NCBI GenBank assembly: GCA_902500825.1
Contig: CABVRX010000029.1
Coordinates: 1 to 52,777 of the forward strand
DNA from: an uncultured Nitrospira sp.
GTDB lineage: Bacteria; Nitrospirota; Nitrospiria; Nitrospirales; Nitrospiraceae
Length of the DNA: 52,777 nucleotides
Direction: 5' to 3'
The position numbers were made by a program, and so were the translations under genes. Shown piece by piece: positions 43,838 to 52,722 of the stretch. Numbering within the stretch: position 1 is the stretch's first letter; every line of letters begins with the position of its first letter. A model generated the notes under the pieces. It worked only from the letters and a program-made list of their open reading frames with translations, was not told the origin of the DNA and did not search any database.

Positions 43838-44425
43838 ATGAAATTTCTTGAAGATCCGATGCAGACGATGTGGGCAGGATTTGCGCTGTCCATCGTGCTG
43901 ATCGTCATATATTTAGGTTTAACCGGAATCGGCGCGGGTGAAGCCGAGTGGGCCTCGCTGATCCTTCGCTGGGTGCACTTCCTGGCTGGGATCACGTGGA
44001 TCGGGCTCTTATATTTCTTCAACATTATCAATACCGCCTTCTTGAAAAGCCTGGATGGCCCTACCAAGAATATTGTGATTCCAAAGCTCATGCCGGCTGC
44101 CCTTAATTGGTTTCGGCACGGAGCGACCGTGACCGTGCTGGCGGGGGTGTTGTTGTATGGCCATATGTATCACAAGGGCGGAACCGGAGCGGTGGCTCTG
44201 GCAATCGGTGGGCTGCTCGGGATCATCATGATGGGCAACGTCCATGGGATTATTTGGCCGAACCAGAAGAAGATTATTGCTGCAGTGACCGCGGCAGCAC
44301 AGGGCACTCCTGCGCCGCCGGAAATGGCTCAATGGGGGCGGACAGCATTATTGGCATCTCGTGTGAATTTCATGCTCTCGATTCCCATGTTGTTTTTCAT
44401 GGGAGCCGGCAGCCACTTTAGATAA
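43838..44425 (+). CDS. Membrane protein resembling the N-terminal domain of PuuD (urate hydroxylase)
   Basis: The 195-aa protein has about five transmembrane helices, with the motifs WVHFLAGITWIGLLYFFN, RHGATVTVLAGVLLYG and GNVHGIIWPNQKKII. These resemble the membrane domain that PuuD uses to bind haem and that also occurs as a free-standing protein. The C-terminal cytochrome c domain of true PuuD is absent, so urate oxidation should not be assumed. It is probably a haem-binding membrane protein of unknown role. It stands alone between mdh and the NuoF-like gene. Confidence 0.7.
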   Translation: MKFLEDPMQTMWAGFALSIVLIVIYLGLTGIGAGEAEWASLILRWVHFLAGITWIGLLYFFNIINTAFLKSLDGPTKNIVIPKLMPAALNWFRHGATVTVLAGVLLYGHMYHKGGTGAVALAIGGLLGIIMMGNVHGIIWPNQKKIIAAVTAAAQGTPAPPEMAQWGRTALLASRVNFMLSIPMLFFMGAGSHFR

Positions 44426-44440
44426 AGCCTGTACCTTTCT

Positions 44441-44467
44441 TGGCCGGTGGGGAGTTCCTACCGGCCA
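44441..44467 (+). terminator. Hairpin downstream of the PuuD-like gene
   Basis: TGGCCGGT and ACCGGCCA form an 8-bp stem with an 11-nt loop, 16 bp after the stop codon. There is no adjacent T-run. Confidence 0.4.
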
Positions 44468-44637
44468 GGATGTACATCTCGACCGTATTTCTCCTGCCCT
44501 CTATGCTCAGCCTCACGTAGGCCCCCTAGTCCTAACTGATTGAGATTCAGGCCCATTTAGCCTCCGTCGCCTTGACGGATGAAGATGTGGAGCCGTATAG
44601 TACGATCTTCATGTTGAGGACGTAGATCGGTACAAGT

Positions 44638-45942
44638 ATGTCTACGATCGCAGAGCCACGGCTTGTCCAGCAGACGGAGGGTGCTCCTTGGGAGATCGAG
44701 GGGTATCTCAAAATTGGCGGCTATGAAGCCTGGAAGCGTTGTGTGAAAGAACTGAAGGCGACCCAAGTGATTGATGAGCTGAAGAAGTCCGGCCTGCGAG
44801 GGCGGGGTGGAGCGGGATTTCCGACAGGAATCAAATGGGACAAAGTCCTCAATCATCGGGTGAAAGAGCGCTATTTCGTCTGCAACGCCGGCGAACACGA
44901 ACCGGGGACGTTTAAAGATCGTCATCTGTTGAAAACGTTGCCCCACCAGTTGATCGAAGGCTGTCTCATCGCGTCCCATACGGTGCAGGCGAAGGCTTCC
45001 TTCATCTATGTGAATCATGAGTATCATGAAGAGCGGCAGAATCTGAAGAAAGCCTTGGTTCAAGCGAAAGAACAGGGACTGCTCGGCAAAAATGTGCTGG
45101 GAAGCGGCTTCGATATTGAATTGGAAGTTTTTGAAGGCCATGGAAGCTACGTTGCCGGCGAAGAGACCGCTATGCTGGAGTCGATGCAGGGCCGTCCGGC
45201 GATGCCGCGTCAGAAACCGCCATTTTATCCCACCGATTTCGGTCTCTATGGCAAACCGACCTTAGTGAATAACGTTGAGACGCTGTGCAACATTCCGCGG
45301 ATTCTGCACAAAGGCGCCGCATGGTTCACCCAGACGGGGACGGAAAAGTGCCCAGGTACGATGATGTTCTCGCTGAGCGGAGCGATCAATCGGCCTGGTG
45401 TGTACGAGATGCCGATGGGCGTAACGATTCGCGATCTGATTGAGCAATGCGGCGGTGGAGTACCCAACGGCCGCAAGATCAAAGCGGTCTTTCCAGGTGG
45501 TCCGGCGTTTTCAATGGTGACGGCGGATCAACTCAACCTTCCCATGGACTTCGATTCGTTGAAAAAGGCCGGCACGGGGCTAGGATCGGCCGGTGTCATC
45601 GTCGTCGATGATGCAACCTGCATGGTGGCCAAGACGCTACACTTTTCCAATTTTTTCAAGGACGAGAGTTGCGGGCAATGTCCCCCATGCCGAATGGGGA
45701 CTATCAATTTAGCCACGCTGATGACAAAAATTGAATCGGGGCAGGGCACCCAGAAGGACCTCGACAGCATGCTGCAGCTCTGTGGTTTCGTCAAAGGGAC
45801 CGGGTACTGTACCCTCGTGACCGGAGCCTCGGTATTGGTGCAAAGCAGTTTGAAGCTGTTCCGTCACGAATACGAAGATCATATCCGGCTGCAGCGGTGT
45901 CCCTATCAGGAAACAGCGGCCGGGATTCCTGCTCATTCCTAG
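44638..45942 (+). CDS. NuoF-like NADH-binding flavo-iron-sulfur subunit
   Basis: The 434-aa protein matches the NADH/FMN subunit of complex I and related hydrogenases or formate dehydrogenases. The NADH loop is GLRGRGGAGFPTGIKWD, the FMN region EPGTFKDRHLL with VAGEETAMLESMQG, and the [4Fe-4S] ligands SCGQCPPCRMG plus a later Cys in GTGYCTLV. No other complex I gene is adjacent. The next genes encode a [2Fe-2S] ferredoxin and a HesB/IscA protein, so it may act as an NADH:ferredoxin-type module rather than in canonical Nuo. It could also be a displaced nuoF. The ribosome site upstream of the ATG is weak. Confidence 0.88.
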   Translation: MSTIAEPRLVQQTEGAPWEIEGYLKIGGYEAWKRCVKELKATQVIDELKKSGLRGRGGAGFPTGIKWDKVLNHRVKERYFVCNAGEHEPGTFKDRHLLKTLPHQLIEGCLIASHTVQAKASFIYVNHEYHEERQNLKKALVQAKEQGLLGKNVLGSGFDIELEVFEGHGSYVAGEETAMLESMQGRPAMPRQKPPFYPTDFGLYGKPTLVNNVETLCNIPRILHKGAAWFTQTGTEKCPGTMMFSLSGAINRPGVYEMPMGVTIRDLIEQCGGGVPNGRKIKAVFPGGPAFSMVTADQLNLPMDFDSLKKAGTGLGSAGVIVVDDATCMVAKTLHFSNFFKDESCGQCPPCRMGTINLATLMTKIESGQGTQKDLDSMLQLCGFVKGTGYCTLVTGASVLVQSSLKLFRHEYEDHIRLQRCPYQETAAGIPAHS

Positions 45943-45950
45943 GAGGAGTC

Positions 45951-46286
45951 ATGCCGCGGGTGACTTTTCTTCATTCGGACGGGCGAAGCGGGGAAGTGGA
46001 GGAGAACATTTCCCTTCTCGATGCCGCAAAGGAAGTGGGATTTCGGTTGAACCACGACTGTGGAGGAAATGCTTCCTGCACGACCTGCCGAGTGGAGGTC
46101 CAGATGGGGCATGAGCACCTTTCGGAAATCGATTTCGACGAGCAAGATTTACTGGATCGAGAAGCATTGACGGAGCCCTGGCATCGCCTCGCCTGTCAGG
46201 CACGTGTCTTGGGGGATGTCGTCGTGCGTGTGCCGGAAGCCAAATGGGGGGATCCAACAACAACGACAACGGAAGCATGGGGTTGA
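45951..46286 (+). CDS. [2Fe-2S] ferredoxin
   Basis: The start is the ATG at 45951, just after AGGAGGAG; the longer open frame runs into the NuoF-like gene and is not used. The 111-aa protein has the adrenodoxin/plant-type cluster motif: HDCGGNASCTTCRVEV (C-x5-C-x2-C) and the fourth ligand in RLACQARVLGD. It lies 8 bp after the NuoF-like stop and is surely co-transcribed, so it probably exchanges electrons with that flavoprotein. Confidence 0.9.
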   Translation: MPRVTFLHSDGRSGEVEENISLLDAAKEVGFRLNHDCGGNASCTTCRVEVQMGHEHLSEIDFDEQDLLDREALTEPWHRLACQARVLGDVVVRVPEAKWGDPTTTTTEAWG

Positions 46287-46358
46287 TATTCGAGAGAGAG
46301 ATGTTAGACTAACATTCGAACCCGTGAGTGCGGGACTGATCTATAGAGGAGGAAGACG

Positions 46359-46679
46359 ATGGTTACAATCACGCCGGTGGCGGAGCAAAAAATCAAGGAG
46401 TTGATGGCCGAGGAAAAAGACATCGTCGGATTGCGGGTGTACGTCCGCGGCGGCGGGTGTCATGGCTACCAGTATGGGATGGCCTTTGAATCTAAAATGG
46501 CCGAAGACGATACCATCATCGAAAAGGGTGATGTAAAGCTCATTATGGATTCTCAGAGTGCGCCGTTGCTTCAAGGCGCGGAAGTCGATTACGTCGACAG
46601 CGTGCAGGGCTCCGGCTTTTCGATCAAGAATCCTCAGGCCAAGACCACGTGCGGCTGCGGGAGCTCGTTCAGCGCGTAA
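46359..46679 (+). CDS. HesB/IscA-family iron-sulfur carrier (ErpA-like)
   Basis: The 106-aa A-type carrier has the three conserved cysteines: GGGCHGYQYGM and the C-terminal TTCGCGSSFS (C-x-C). These deliver iron-sulfur clusters to target proteins, likely including the cluster proteins encoded just upstream. A GAGGAGGAAG ribosome site precedes the ATG. A strong terminator follows, closing the NuoF-ferredoxin-IscA unit. Confidence 0.9.
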   Translation: MVTITPVAEQKIKELMAEEKDIVGLRVYVRGGGCHGYQYGMAFESKMAEDDTIIEKGDVKLIMDSQSAPLLQGAEVDYVDSVQGSGFSIKNPQAKTTCGCGSSFSA

Positions 46680-46726
46680 GCGTCGATACGGACCGCCGTA
46701 CGAAAGCTGATAGAAAGACCTCCACG

Positions 46727-46763
46727 CCGGGACCGCTCAGGCACGAGCGGTCCCGGATTTTGA
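46727..46763 (+). terminator. Rho-independent terminator after the iron-sulfur carrier gene
   Basis: A 12-bp perfect stem, CCGGGACCGCTC and GAGCGGTCCCGG, with a 6-nt loop is followed by ATTTTG. This is the clearest intrinsic terminator in the window. Confidence 0.8.
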
Positions 46764-46788
46764 TTCCACTCCAGAGACACGCGATCGA

Positions 46789-47193
46789 ATGTCACAAGTT
46801 TATGTGACAAGGCGCTATCGGTTTTGCGCAGCACACCGGCTTCACACGGACCAGCTGTCGCCTGAGGAGAACTGGGCGGCGTTCGGAAAATGTAATAATC
46901 CGAACGGGCACGGGCACAACTATGTCGTGCTGGTCACGGTAAAGAGCGGAGGAACACAAGAGACTTGCGACCTCAACCGTCTTGACGAGCTGGTCAACAA
47001 GAGAATTATTGAGCGATTCGATCATCGTGACCTCAATAGCGACCCGGCGCTTACCGGACTCACGACCACCGGGGAGAATATCGTCAAATTGATTTGGGAC
47101 ATTTTGGAACCCCAATGGCCGGCGGGACGTCTGCGCAAGGTAGGCGTCATCGAGACGAGAGACAACTACTTCGAATATGCGGGCGTCGCGTGA
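46789..47193 (+). CDS. queD: 6-pyruvoyl-tetrahydropterin synthase/QueD-family protein
   Basis: The 134-aa enzyme converts dihydroneopterin triphosphate to 6-carboxy- or 6-pyruvoyl-tetrahydropterin. Zinc ligands are His16 (CAAHRL), His41 and His43 (GHGHNY), and the catalytic Cys is Cys35 in FGKCNNPNG. The C-terminal TRDNYFEY carries the pterin-anchoring Glu. folE follows immediately, supplying its substrate, so queuosine biosynthesis is the likely pathway, with a biopterin role possible. queC and queE are not in the window. Confidence 0.88.
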   Translation: MSQVYVTRRYRFCAAHRLHTDQLSPEENWAAFGKCNNPNGHGHNYVVLVTVKSGGTQETCDLNRLDELVNKRIIERFDHRDLNSDPALTGLTTTGENIVKLIWDILEPQWPAGRLRKVGVIETRDNYFEYAGVA

Positions 47194-47209
47194 AACCCGG
47201 GGGAACGTA

Positions 47210-47857
47210 GTGAAGAAACCACAGAAGAGAGAAAAAGGACGAGAACCGGTTGAGGACACCAGCGGGAGCGGGAAACCGGCGGACTTATCAGTGTTGCAGT
47301 CACTGGTCACCGAAATGCTGCTCGCCCTGGGGGAAAGACCGGGTCGCAATGGGTTGCTGAAAACGCCCGAGCGCGTGGCTAAAGCGCTGGCTTTCATGAC
47401 ACAGGGCTATCAGCGTGATATCGACCATCTCCTGAACGGTGCGCTGTTTCCGATCGAATACGACGAGATGGTCATCGTTAAGGACATCGATTTCTTCAGC
47501 ATGTGTGAGCACCACCTGCTCCCGTTTTTCGGCAGAGTCCATGTCGGCTACTTGCCGAACAAGAAAGTCGTCGGCCTCAGCAAGATTCCACGGATCGTCG
47601 ATACTTTTTCAAGGCGACTGCAAGTACAGGAACGGTTGACGGTTCAAATCGCCGAAACTCTGAGCAACAAGTTGAACGCGCACGGTGTCGGAGTCGTCGT
47701 CGAAGCGAGACATCTCTGCATGATGATGCGCGGAGTGGAAAAACAGAACACGATCGCCGTCACCAGCTCCATGTTGGGAGCATTTCGCAGCCAATCACAG
47801 ACTCGCCTGGAATTCTTAAAATTAATCCGACACGGCAGCGTCGGCGATCCGGACTGA
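47210..47857 (+). CDS. folE: GTP cyclohydrolase I
   Basis: The start is the GTG at 47210 after GGGGGAA; an ATG 33 nt upstream would overlap queD. The 215-aa enzyme converts GTP to dihydroneopterin triphosphate for folate and queuosine. The zinc site is [11 protein letters not shown] and the later Cys in [33 protein letters not shown] is the signature second motif. The pair queD-folE is 16 bp apart and likely co-transcribed. Confidence 0.95.
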   Translation: MKKPQKREKGREPVEDTSGSGKPADLSVLQSLVTEMLLALGERPGRNGLLKTPERVAKALAFMTQGYQRDIDHLLNGALFPIEYDEMVIVKDIDFFSMCEHHLLPFFGRVHVGYLPNKKVVGLSKIPRIVDTFSRRLQVQERLTVQIAETLSNKLNAHGVGVVVEARHLCMMMRGVEKQNTIAVTSSMLGAFRSQSQTRLEFLKLIRHGSVGDPD

Positions 47858-47888
47858 GTTCCGACAATAGCTCTCTCGGGTTCTCTGC

Positions 47889-48713
47889 TTATCTCGTGAC
47901 ATTCGCGATAAAAGAGCGGACCGTTTCGTTGAACAGGTCGGGCTGTTCCAAGTTCGAAAGATGGGCTGCTCCTGGAATAATGGCCAGGTTGGTGTTGGGG
48001 ATTTTGTCAGCCATAAATTTTGCGTCAGAAGGCGGGGTGGGGAGATCCAGTTCACCGACGATAATTTGGACGGGACAGGTCATCCGTTTTAGGAGGGCGA
48101 TGGAATCGGACCTCTCCGCCATTGCCATTAAGTCCCCCGCTATGCCGCTGACTTGGTTGCCCTCGATCATCGTACGCACTCGTTGAACCAACTCCGATCT
48201 CGTCTGGATCGTTGCGGGACTTAGCAGCTTGGGAATCAGGATGTCAGCGATCGCCTTCGCCCCTTGTTTATACGCAATCTGAGCCATCTCAAACCTCGCT
48301 TGTTTCCCTTCATCCGCATCCGCTTGGGCTCTCGTATCGGCCAATACCAGCCCTTTAACATACTTGGCATACTTTCGATAGAACGCAAACAGGATATACC
48401 CTCCCATGGACAGTCCGACGAAGATCGCTTGCCGGATCGATAGGTGATCAAGCAGACCACGAACATCGCCGGCCGCTTGGTCGAGAGAGTAGTGCCAGAG
48501 CGGCGCATCGGATTCACCATGCCCGCGCAGATCGATCGTAATAACTCTGAACTGTGACGAAAGCGCTTTCTCTTGGTCCGTCCACATAGTTCGATTGAGT
48601 GGAAAGGCATGGAGAAAGACGATGGGAAGGCCTATCCCTTGATCATTGAATGCAAGGGTGATGTCATTGATCTGAGCTTGCACCTCTCCTCCGAAGTGCG
48701 GTGTTCGTACCAT
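47889..48713 (-). CDS. Alpha/beta-hydrolase fold protein
   Basis: The 274-aa protein has the oxyanion motif VFLHAFPLN, the nucleophile elbow FVGLSMGGYI (Ser), an acid in VGELDLPTPP and the terminal His in PGAAHLSNLEQP, a complete Ser-Asp-His triad. It looks like the 3-oxoadipate enol-lactonase/esterase branch, but the substrate cannot be assigned. There is no signal peptide. It is convergent with folE and divergent from rarA. Confidence 0.88.
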   Translation of the reverse strand: MVRTPHFGGEVQAQINDITLAFNDQGIGLPIVFLHAFPLNRTMWTDQEKALSSQFRVITIDLRGHGESDAPLWHYSLDQAAGDVRGLLDHLSIRQAIFVGLSMGGYILFAFYRKYAKYVKGLVLADTRAQADADEGKQARFEMAQIAYKQGAKAIADILIPKLLSPATIQTRSELVQRVRTMIEGNQVSGIAGDLMAMAERSDSIALLKRMTCPVQIIVGELDLPTPPSDAKFMADKIPNTNLAIIPGAAHLSNLEQPDLFNETVRSFIANVTR

Positions 48714-48792
48714 CGGCTGTCTGTAGGGTCAAGAGGCCATTTGCGATCCTAGGGAGCGACGTATAAAATCTTCGCTATTCCCGAGGAATGCG

Positions 48793-50091
48793 ATGACCCG
48801 CTCTCGCGATCAGATGCCTGATCTGTTCACCACCCCAGAAGGCCCACAAAATACGGTTGAGGGTCCGCTCGCCGAACGGATGCGACCGCGTGAGTTCGCC
48901 GATTTCGTCGGCCAAGACGAGATTGTCGGCCCGGATTGTCCCTTGCGAAAGGCGATTGAAGCGGACCGGCTTTCTTCCGTCATCTTCTGGGGACCGCCCG
49001 GTTCGGGGAAGACGACTCTGGCCCATCTCATTGCCCGGCATACGAAGGCCCAGTTTATTCACTTCTCGGCCGTGACCAGCGGTGTGCCTGAATTGCGTAT
49101 GATCATCAAAGCAGCCGAGCAACGCCGAGCGAGTAACGGTCAACGGACCATTCTGTTTGTGGATGAAATCCACCGCTTCAACAAGGCTCAGCAAGATGCC
49201 TTTCTCCCCCATGTCGAACGAGGCACCATCATTCTGGTCGGTGCGACCACGGAGAATCCTTCCTTTGAGATCATCAGCCCGCTGCTGTCGCGGTCTTTGG
49301 TTGTTGTACTCAAGCCGCTGACTGAGGACGCGTTGGGCCAGATTCTTGATCGTGCGCTCAATGATGTCGAGCAGGGGCTGGGAACATGGAAGGCGCGCTT
49401 CTTACCGGATGCTCGACAACGATTGATCTCATTCGGCAATGGTGACGCGCGGGCGCTCCTCACATCGCTGGAATTTGTGGTGACGCAAGCGCCGGCTGGA
49501 CCCGATGGTGTGCGTGTGATGGATGGACCGATGCTGGAAGCGGCGCTGGGTAAGAAGGCACTGCGGTACGACAAGACAGGCGAAGAACACTACAATGTCA
49601 TCTCGGCTTACATCAAAAGCCTTCGTGATTCTGATGCGAACGGGGCGCTCTACTGGCTGGCCCGGATGCTGGATGCCGGCGAAGATCCCAAATTCATCGC
49701 CAGACGGATGGTGATTTTCGCGTCGGAGGATATCGGCAATGCCGATCCGTTGGCCCTGCTCGTGGCTACTTCCGTGGCGCACGCTGTCCAGTTTGTGGGA
49801 CTTCCAGAGGCGCAGATCAATCTGGCTCAAGCCACCACCTACCTGGCATCACGGCCCAAGGACAACGCGTCCTACGTCGGTCTTTTGGAAGCCCTGAAAG
49901 ATGTGAAAACTCACGGGAATCTGGCTGTTCCGCTCCATCTCCGAAATGCCGTGACGTCCCTGCTGAGGGATCTAGGCTATGGAACCGACTATCGCTATGT
50001 CCATGACGACTCACGGGCACGAACCGAACAAACTCACCTGCCGCCAGTACTGAAGGATCGACGATATTACCGCCCTAAGCCGCCGGAATAG
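48793..50091 (+). CDS. rarA: Replication-associated recombination protein RarA (MgsA)
   Basis: The 432-aa AAA+ ATPase acts at stalled replication forks. Walker A is WGPPGSGKTTLAHL, Walker B is LFVDEIHRFNKAQQDAFLPHVE, sensor 1 is GATTENPSFE and the C-terminal domain contains RRMVIFASEDIGNADP and the typical tail LPPVLKDRRYY. A GAGGAA ribosome site precedes the ATG. Length fits the family. Confidence 0.94.
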   Translation: MTRSRDQMPDLFTTPEGPQNTVEGPLAERMRPREFADFVGQDEIVGPDCPLRKAIEADRLSSVIFWGPPGSGKTTLAHLIARHTKAQFIHFSAVTSGVPELRMIIKAAEQRRASNGQRTILFVDEIHRFNKAQQDAFLPHVERGTIILVGATTENPSFEIISPLLSRSLVVVLKPLTEDALGQILDRALNDVEQGLGTWKARFLPDARQRLISFGNGDARALLTSLEFVVTQAPAGPDGVRVMDGPMLEAALGKKALRYDKTGEEHYNVISAYIKSLRDSDANGALYWLARMLDAGEDPKFIARRMVIFASEDIGNADPLALLVATSVAHAVQFVGLPEAQINLAQATTYLASRPKDNASYVGLLEALKDVKTHGNLAVPLHLRNAVTSLLRDLGYGTDYRYVHDDSRARTEQTHLPPVLKDRRYYRPKPPE

Positions 50092-50141
50092 GGCCAATTA
50101 TCCTAGTTTACTTTCTTGTCTAATCGGTTATACTTAGAGTA

Positions 50142-50534
50142 ATGAAGCGAGGGGAAGGAAAACCGTCAGCCAGCGTCGTTGCACTGAGTGAGCGGAGGAA
50201 ATTTGTCCGAGCCACTTTGGTCGGCTCGGCCTTGGTGTCGCCGAAGAGCGGCGGGCGCGCCTGCACTGCAGTCCTAGATAATGTGAACAAGATCGGGGCC
50301 GGGCTTCACACCAAAGAGCGCTTCCCATCAAACGAGAGAGTCACCGTCTCGCTCGCCTTCCTCGATTCCGATCGCGTCGAGCAACAGGAAAAGCTCGATG
50401 GGGCCGTCGCCTGGGTCAGGCCCTGGGAAAAGAAGGGATTCTTGATCGGGGTTGTTTGGGATGAATTGGTGACGAAAGAGAAGAACCGCTGGTTGTACTA
50501 CTATCTAGAAGAAACGCTCAAAGCCTCCGTCTAG
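50142..50534 (+). CDS. PilZ-domain protein
   Basis: The 130-aa protein has the PilZ pattern: the N-terminal arginine motif ERRKFVRA, then a beta barrel with AVLDNVNKIGAGLHT (equivalent to the D/NxSxxG motif, here degenerate) and RVTVSLAFLD. The second half of the c-di-GMP motif is altered (DNVNKIGAG), so binding is uncertain. It has no other domain. It lies downstream of rarA by 50 bp with only a weak ribosome site. Confidence 0.7.
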   Translation: MKRGEGKPSASVVALSERRKFVRATLVGSALVSPKSGGRACTAVLDNVNKIGAGLHTKERFPSNERVTVSLAFLDSDRVEQQEKLDGAVAWVRPWEKKGFLIGVVWDELVTKEKNRWLYYYLEETLKASV

Positions 50535-50660
50535 TAGGGCGTTAAAAACCCCCATTAGCGTCGTTCTCGTTTCGCTTAGATTCTTTGACGTACCTAGAGA
50601 CAGTACGTCTGGTCTCCTCGTTCACTGCGGCCTTGCTGCTGAGTCTTTTGAACGCCCTAC
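50534..50660. repeat. Palindromic ~120-bp repeat, copy 3
   Basis: Terminal inverted repeats GTAGGGCGTTAAAAA and TTTTGAACGCCCTAC enclose 127 bp with GCGTCGTTCTCG, GACGTACC, GTACGTC and GCGGCCTTGCTG. These are the same internal words, in the same order, as copy 1 beside tRNA-Leu. It fills the gap between the convergent PilZ and ABC-F genes exactly, and overlaps the last base of the PilZ stop codon. It may serve as a bidirectional terminator. Confidence 0.75.
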
Positions 50661-50665
50661 AAGAG

Positions 50666-52507
50666 TTAGCACAATGCTCCCAGTTTTTGTTTCACCTCTT
50701 CTAGTTCCGCGGACAGCGATTCCCAGCGCGAGGTCAGTCGTTCAAGATCGCGTTTCCAGTCCTCCTGTTCTTGATGCAGGAGGTTCCAACGGTCGAACTC
50801 GGCGTAGAGTTTCGGATCGGCCAACTCCGCTTCGCGCGTCTTGACCTTGGACTCCGCCTCGGTTATGTCGGCTTCCGCTCGGGACACCTGCTTTTCCAAT
50901 CGCGCCTGAGTTTTGGTCAGGTCGCGTCGCTCTCCTCCTCGCGCTTTCGGTTGAACTTGTTGTGCCATCGCACGGGTAGGGCCGGAAGACACGGGATGCC
51001 CTGCTCCCTCGAGTTCTTCGCTCGTTTCCTTGATCGATTCAAACTCCTGAGCTTTCTTCCACAGGTAGTACTCATAATCACCGATGTAGTTTCGGGCCTG
51101 TCCCTCCTCGATCTCAACGACCCGGGTGGCGATGCGCGCCAGAAACGTCGGGTCATGAGAAATGAAGATGATGGTCCCGGGGAATTCAGCCAATGAATCG
51201 GTGAGCACATCCACTGAGGCCGGATCCAAATGGTTTGTTGGCTCGTCGAGGAGTAAAGTATTGGCCGGTTCGACCAGCATGCGGGCTAAGGCGACCCGGT
51301 TCCGCTCACCGCCGCTCAAAGCCTTGATCGGTTTTTTCTGATCCTGTCCGGAAAACAAGAACGCGCCTGCGATCCCACGCAGAAAATTCATCTCCGCATG
51401 TTTAGTGACCTCTTCGAGCGATTCGAGAATCGAGTGCTCAGGGTTCAAGGTTTCCGCCTGATGCTGAGCGAAGTAGTGTAAACTCACCCCATGCCCCACG
51501 GTTCTGGTGCCGGTATCAAGAGGGAGCACACCGGCGAGCATCTTCAAGAGTGTGCTTTTTCCTGCTCCATTTTCACCGACCAGCGCGACACGTTGGCCAC
51601 GCTCCATGGAAAAATCGAGGGTCTTATAGACAACCTTTTCACCATAGCGTTTGCTCGCCCCAGCCAAATCGAGCACCTGACGACCGCTGGTTGAAGGAAG
51701 GGGAAATCGAAACTTGACTCGTTTTGCATCTCGCTGGATTTCAATCCGCTTGACCTTTTCCAGCTGCTTGAGACGCGATTGAACCTGACTGGCCTTGTTG
51801 GCCTGATACCGGAAGCGATCGACGAACTTTTGAACGCGGGCGATCTCTTTGGACTGTCGAGCCGCCGAGGCATGTAGCTGAGCATCCTTTTCCGCTTTCA
51901 ACTTGCAGAAGAGCGAGTAGTTGCCTCGGTATTCCTCGATCTTGTGATGTCGTAATTCCCAGATATGCGTGACCACGCGGTCCAGAAAAGCAGTGTCGTG
52001 GCTGATGATCAGGAGCGTCATGCCGGATTGGAGCAAGAACTGTTCGAACCAACGCTGGGTCGGCTTATCCAAATGGTTGGTCGGCTCGTCGAGCATCAAC
52101 ACATCGGGGTTCGATAAGAGCAGATGCGCCAGCGCGACCCGCATCCGATAGCCTCCGGACAGTTTCTCGACATGACGATCAAAATCGACCTCGGTAAACC
52201 CAAGCCCCATCAAGATGCGCTTGGCTTCGTGCTCAGGGTACTCATCGCGATGCGCGGCATCGAGGACGGTCTTGCCGGTAATCGTTTCGAGTTCCTGTGG
52301 GAGGTAGCCGATCCGAAGGCGAGGCCGTTTGCGGATTGAGCCCTCGTCCGGCGACTCTTCGCCAAGGACCATGCGAAAGAGCGTCGTTTTCCCGGCGCCG
52401 TTCGGTCCCACTAAACCGACTCGTGAATTCGGGCGAAGATGCGCGGAGGCCTCAGTGAGCAGCACCTTCGTGGAATATTGCTTGCTGATGGATTCAATTT
52501 GGAGCAT
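50666..52507 (-). CDS. ABC-F family ATPase (Uup/EttA-like)
   Basis: The 613-aa protein has two ABC ATPase domains and no membrane segment. The first has GPNGAGKTTLF and LSGGYRMRVALAHLLLSNPDVLMLDEPTNHLD (in parts), the second GENGAGKSTLLK and LSGGERNRVALARM. A linker between them and a C-terminal coiled-coil (from about 540, RLEKQVSRAEADITEAESKV) match Uup/YdiF-type ABC-F proteins, which act on the ribosome or at branched DNA. The start is taken at the ATG at 52507 (MLQIESISKQYS) with GGAAGG upstream; a GTG two codons earlier is possible. Confidence 0.93.
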   Translation of the reverse strand: MLQIESISKQYSTKVLLTEASAHLRPNSRVGLVGPNGAGKTTLFRMVLGEESPDEGSIRKRPRLRIGYLPQELETITGKTVLDAAHRDEYPEHEAKRILMGLGFTEVDFDRHVEKLSGGYRMRVALAHLLLSNPDVLMLDEPTNHLDKPTQRWFEQFLLQSGMTLLIISHDTAFLDRVVTHIWELRHHKIEEYRGNYSLFCKLKAEKDAQLHASAARQSKEIARVQKFVDRFRYQANKASQVQSRLKQLEKVKRIEIQRDAKRVKFRFPLPSTSGRQVLDLAGASKRYGEKVVYKTLDFSMERGQRVALVGENGAGKSTLLKMLAGVLPLDTGTRTVGHGVSLHYFAQHQAETLNPEHSILESLEEVTKHAEMNFLRGIAGAFLFSGQDQKKPIKALSGGERNRVALARMLVEPANTLLLDEPTNHLDPASVDVLTDSLAEFPGTIIFISHDPTFLARIATRVVEIEEGQARNYIGDYEYYLWKKAQEFESIKETSEELEGAGHPVSSGPTRAMAQQVQPKARGGERRDLTKTQARLEKQVSRAEADITEAESKVKTREAELADPKLYAEFDRWNLLHQEQEDWKRDLERLTSRWESLSAELEEVKQKLGALC

Positions 52508-52722
52508 CGGCACAAACCTTCCGTGTAAAATGGGATGTCTGGGTCACCCGAGATAAACTCGAACGAAGTGAACGGTTAGGAGGTTGGGAGGCGAGGCAAT
52601 GTGAGGAAATTAAACACGGCAAACATTCTAGAATCCGATATCTTAAGACACTTGCGGTGTCTATCCGGCTGCGCCGATTACGATACGACGAAACGTAGCG
52701 ATCGGCTCAACAAAGGTTGGTA

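Noticed and set aside
52646-52662. AGACAC/GTGTCT inverted repeat upstream of the ABC-F gene
   Set aside because: Six-bp arms with no associated signal are expected by chance in a gap of this size.
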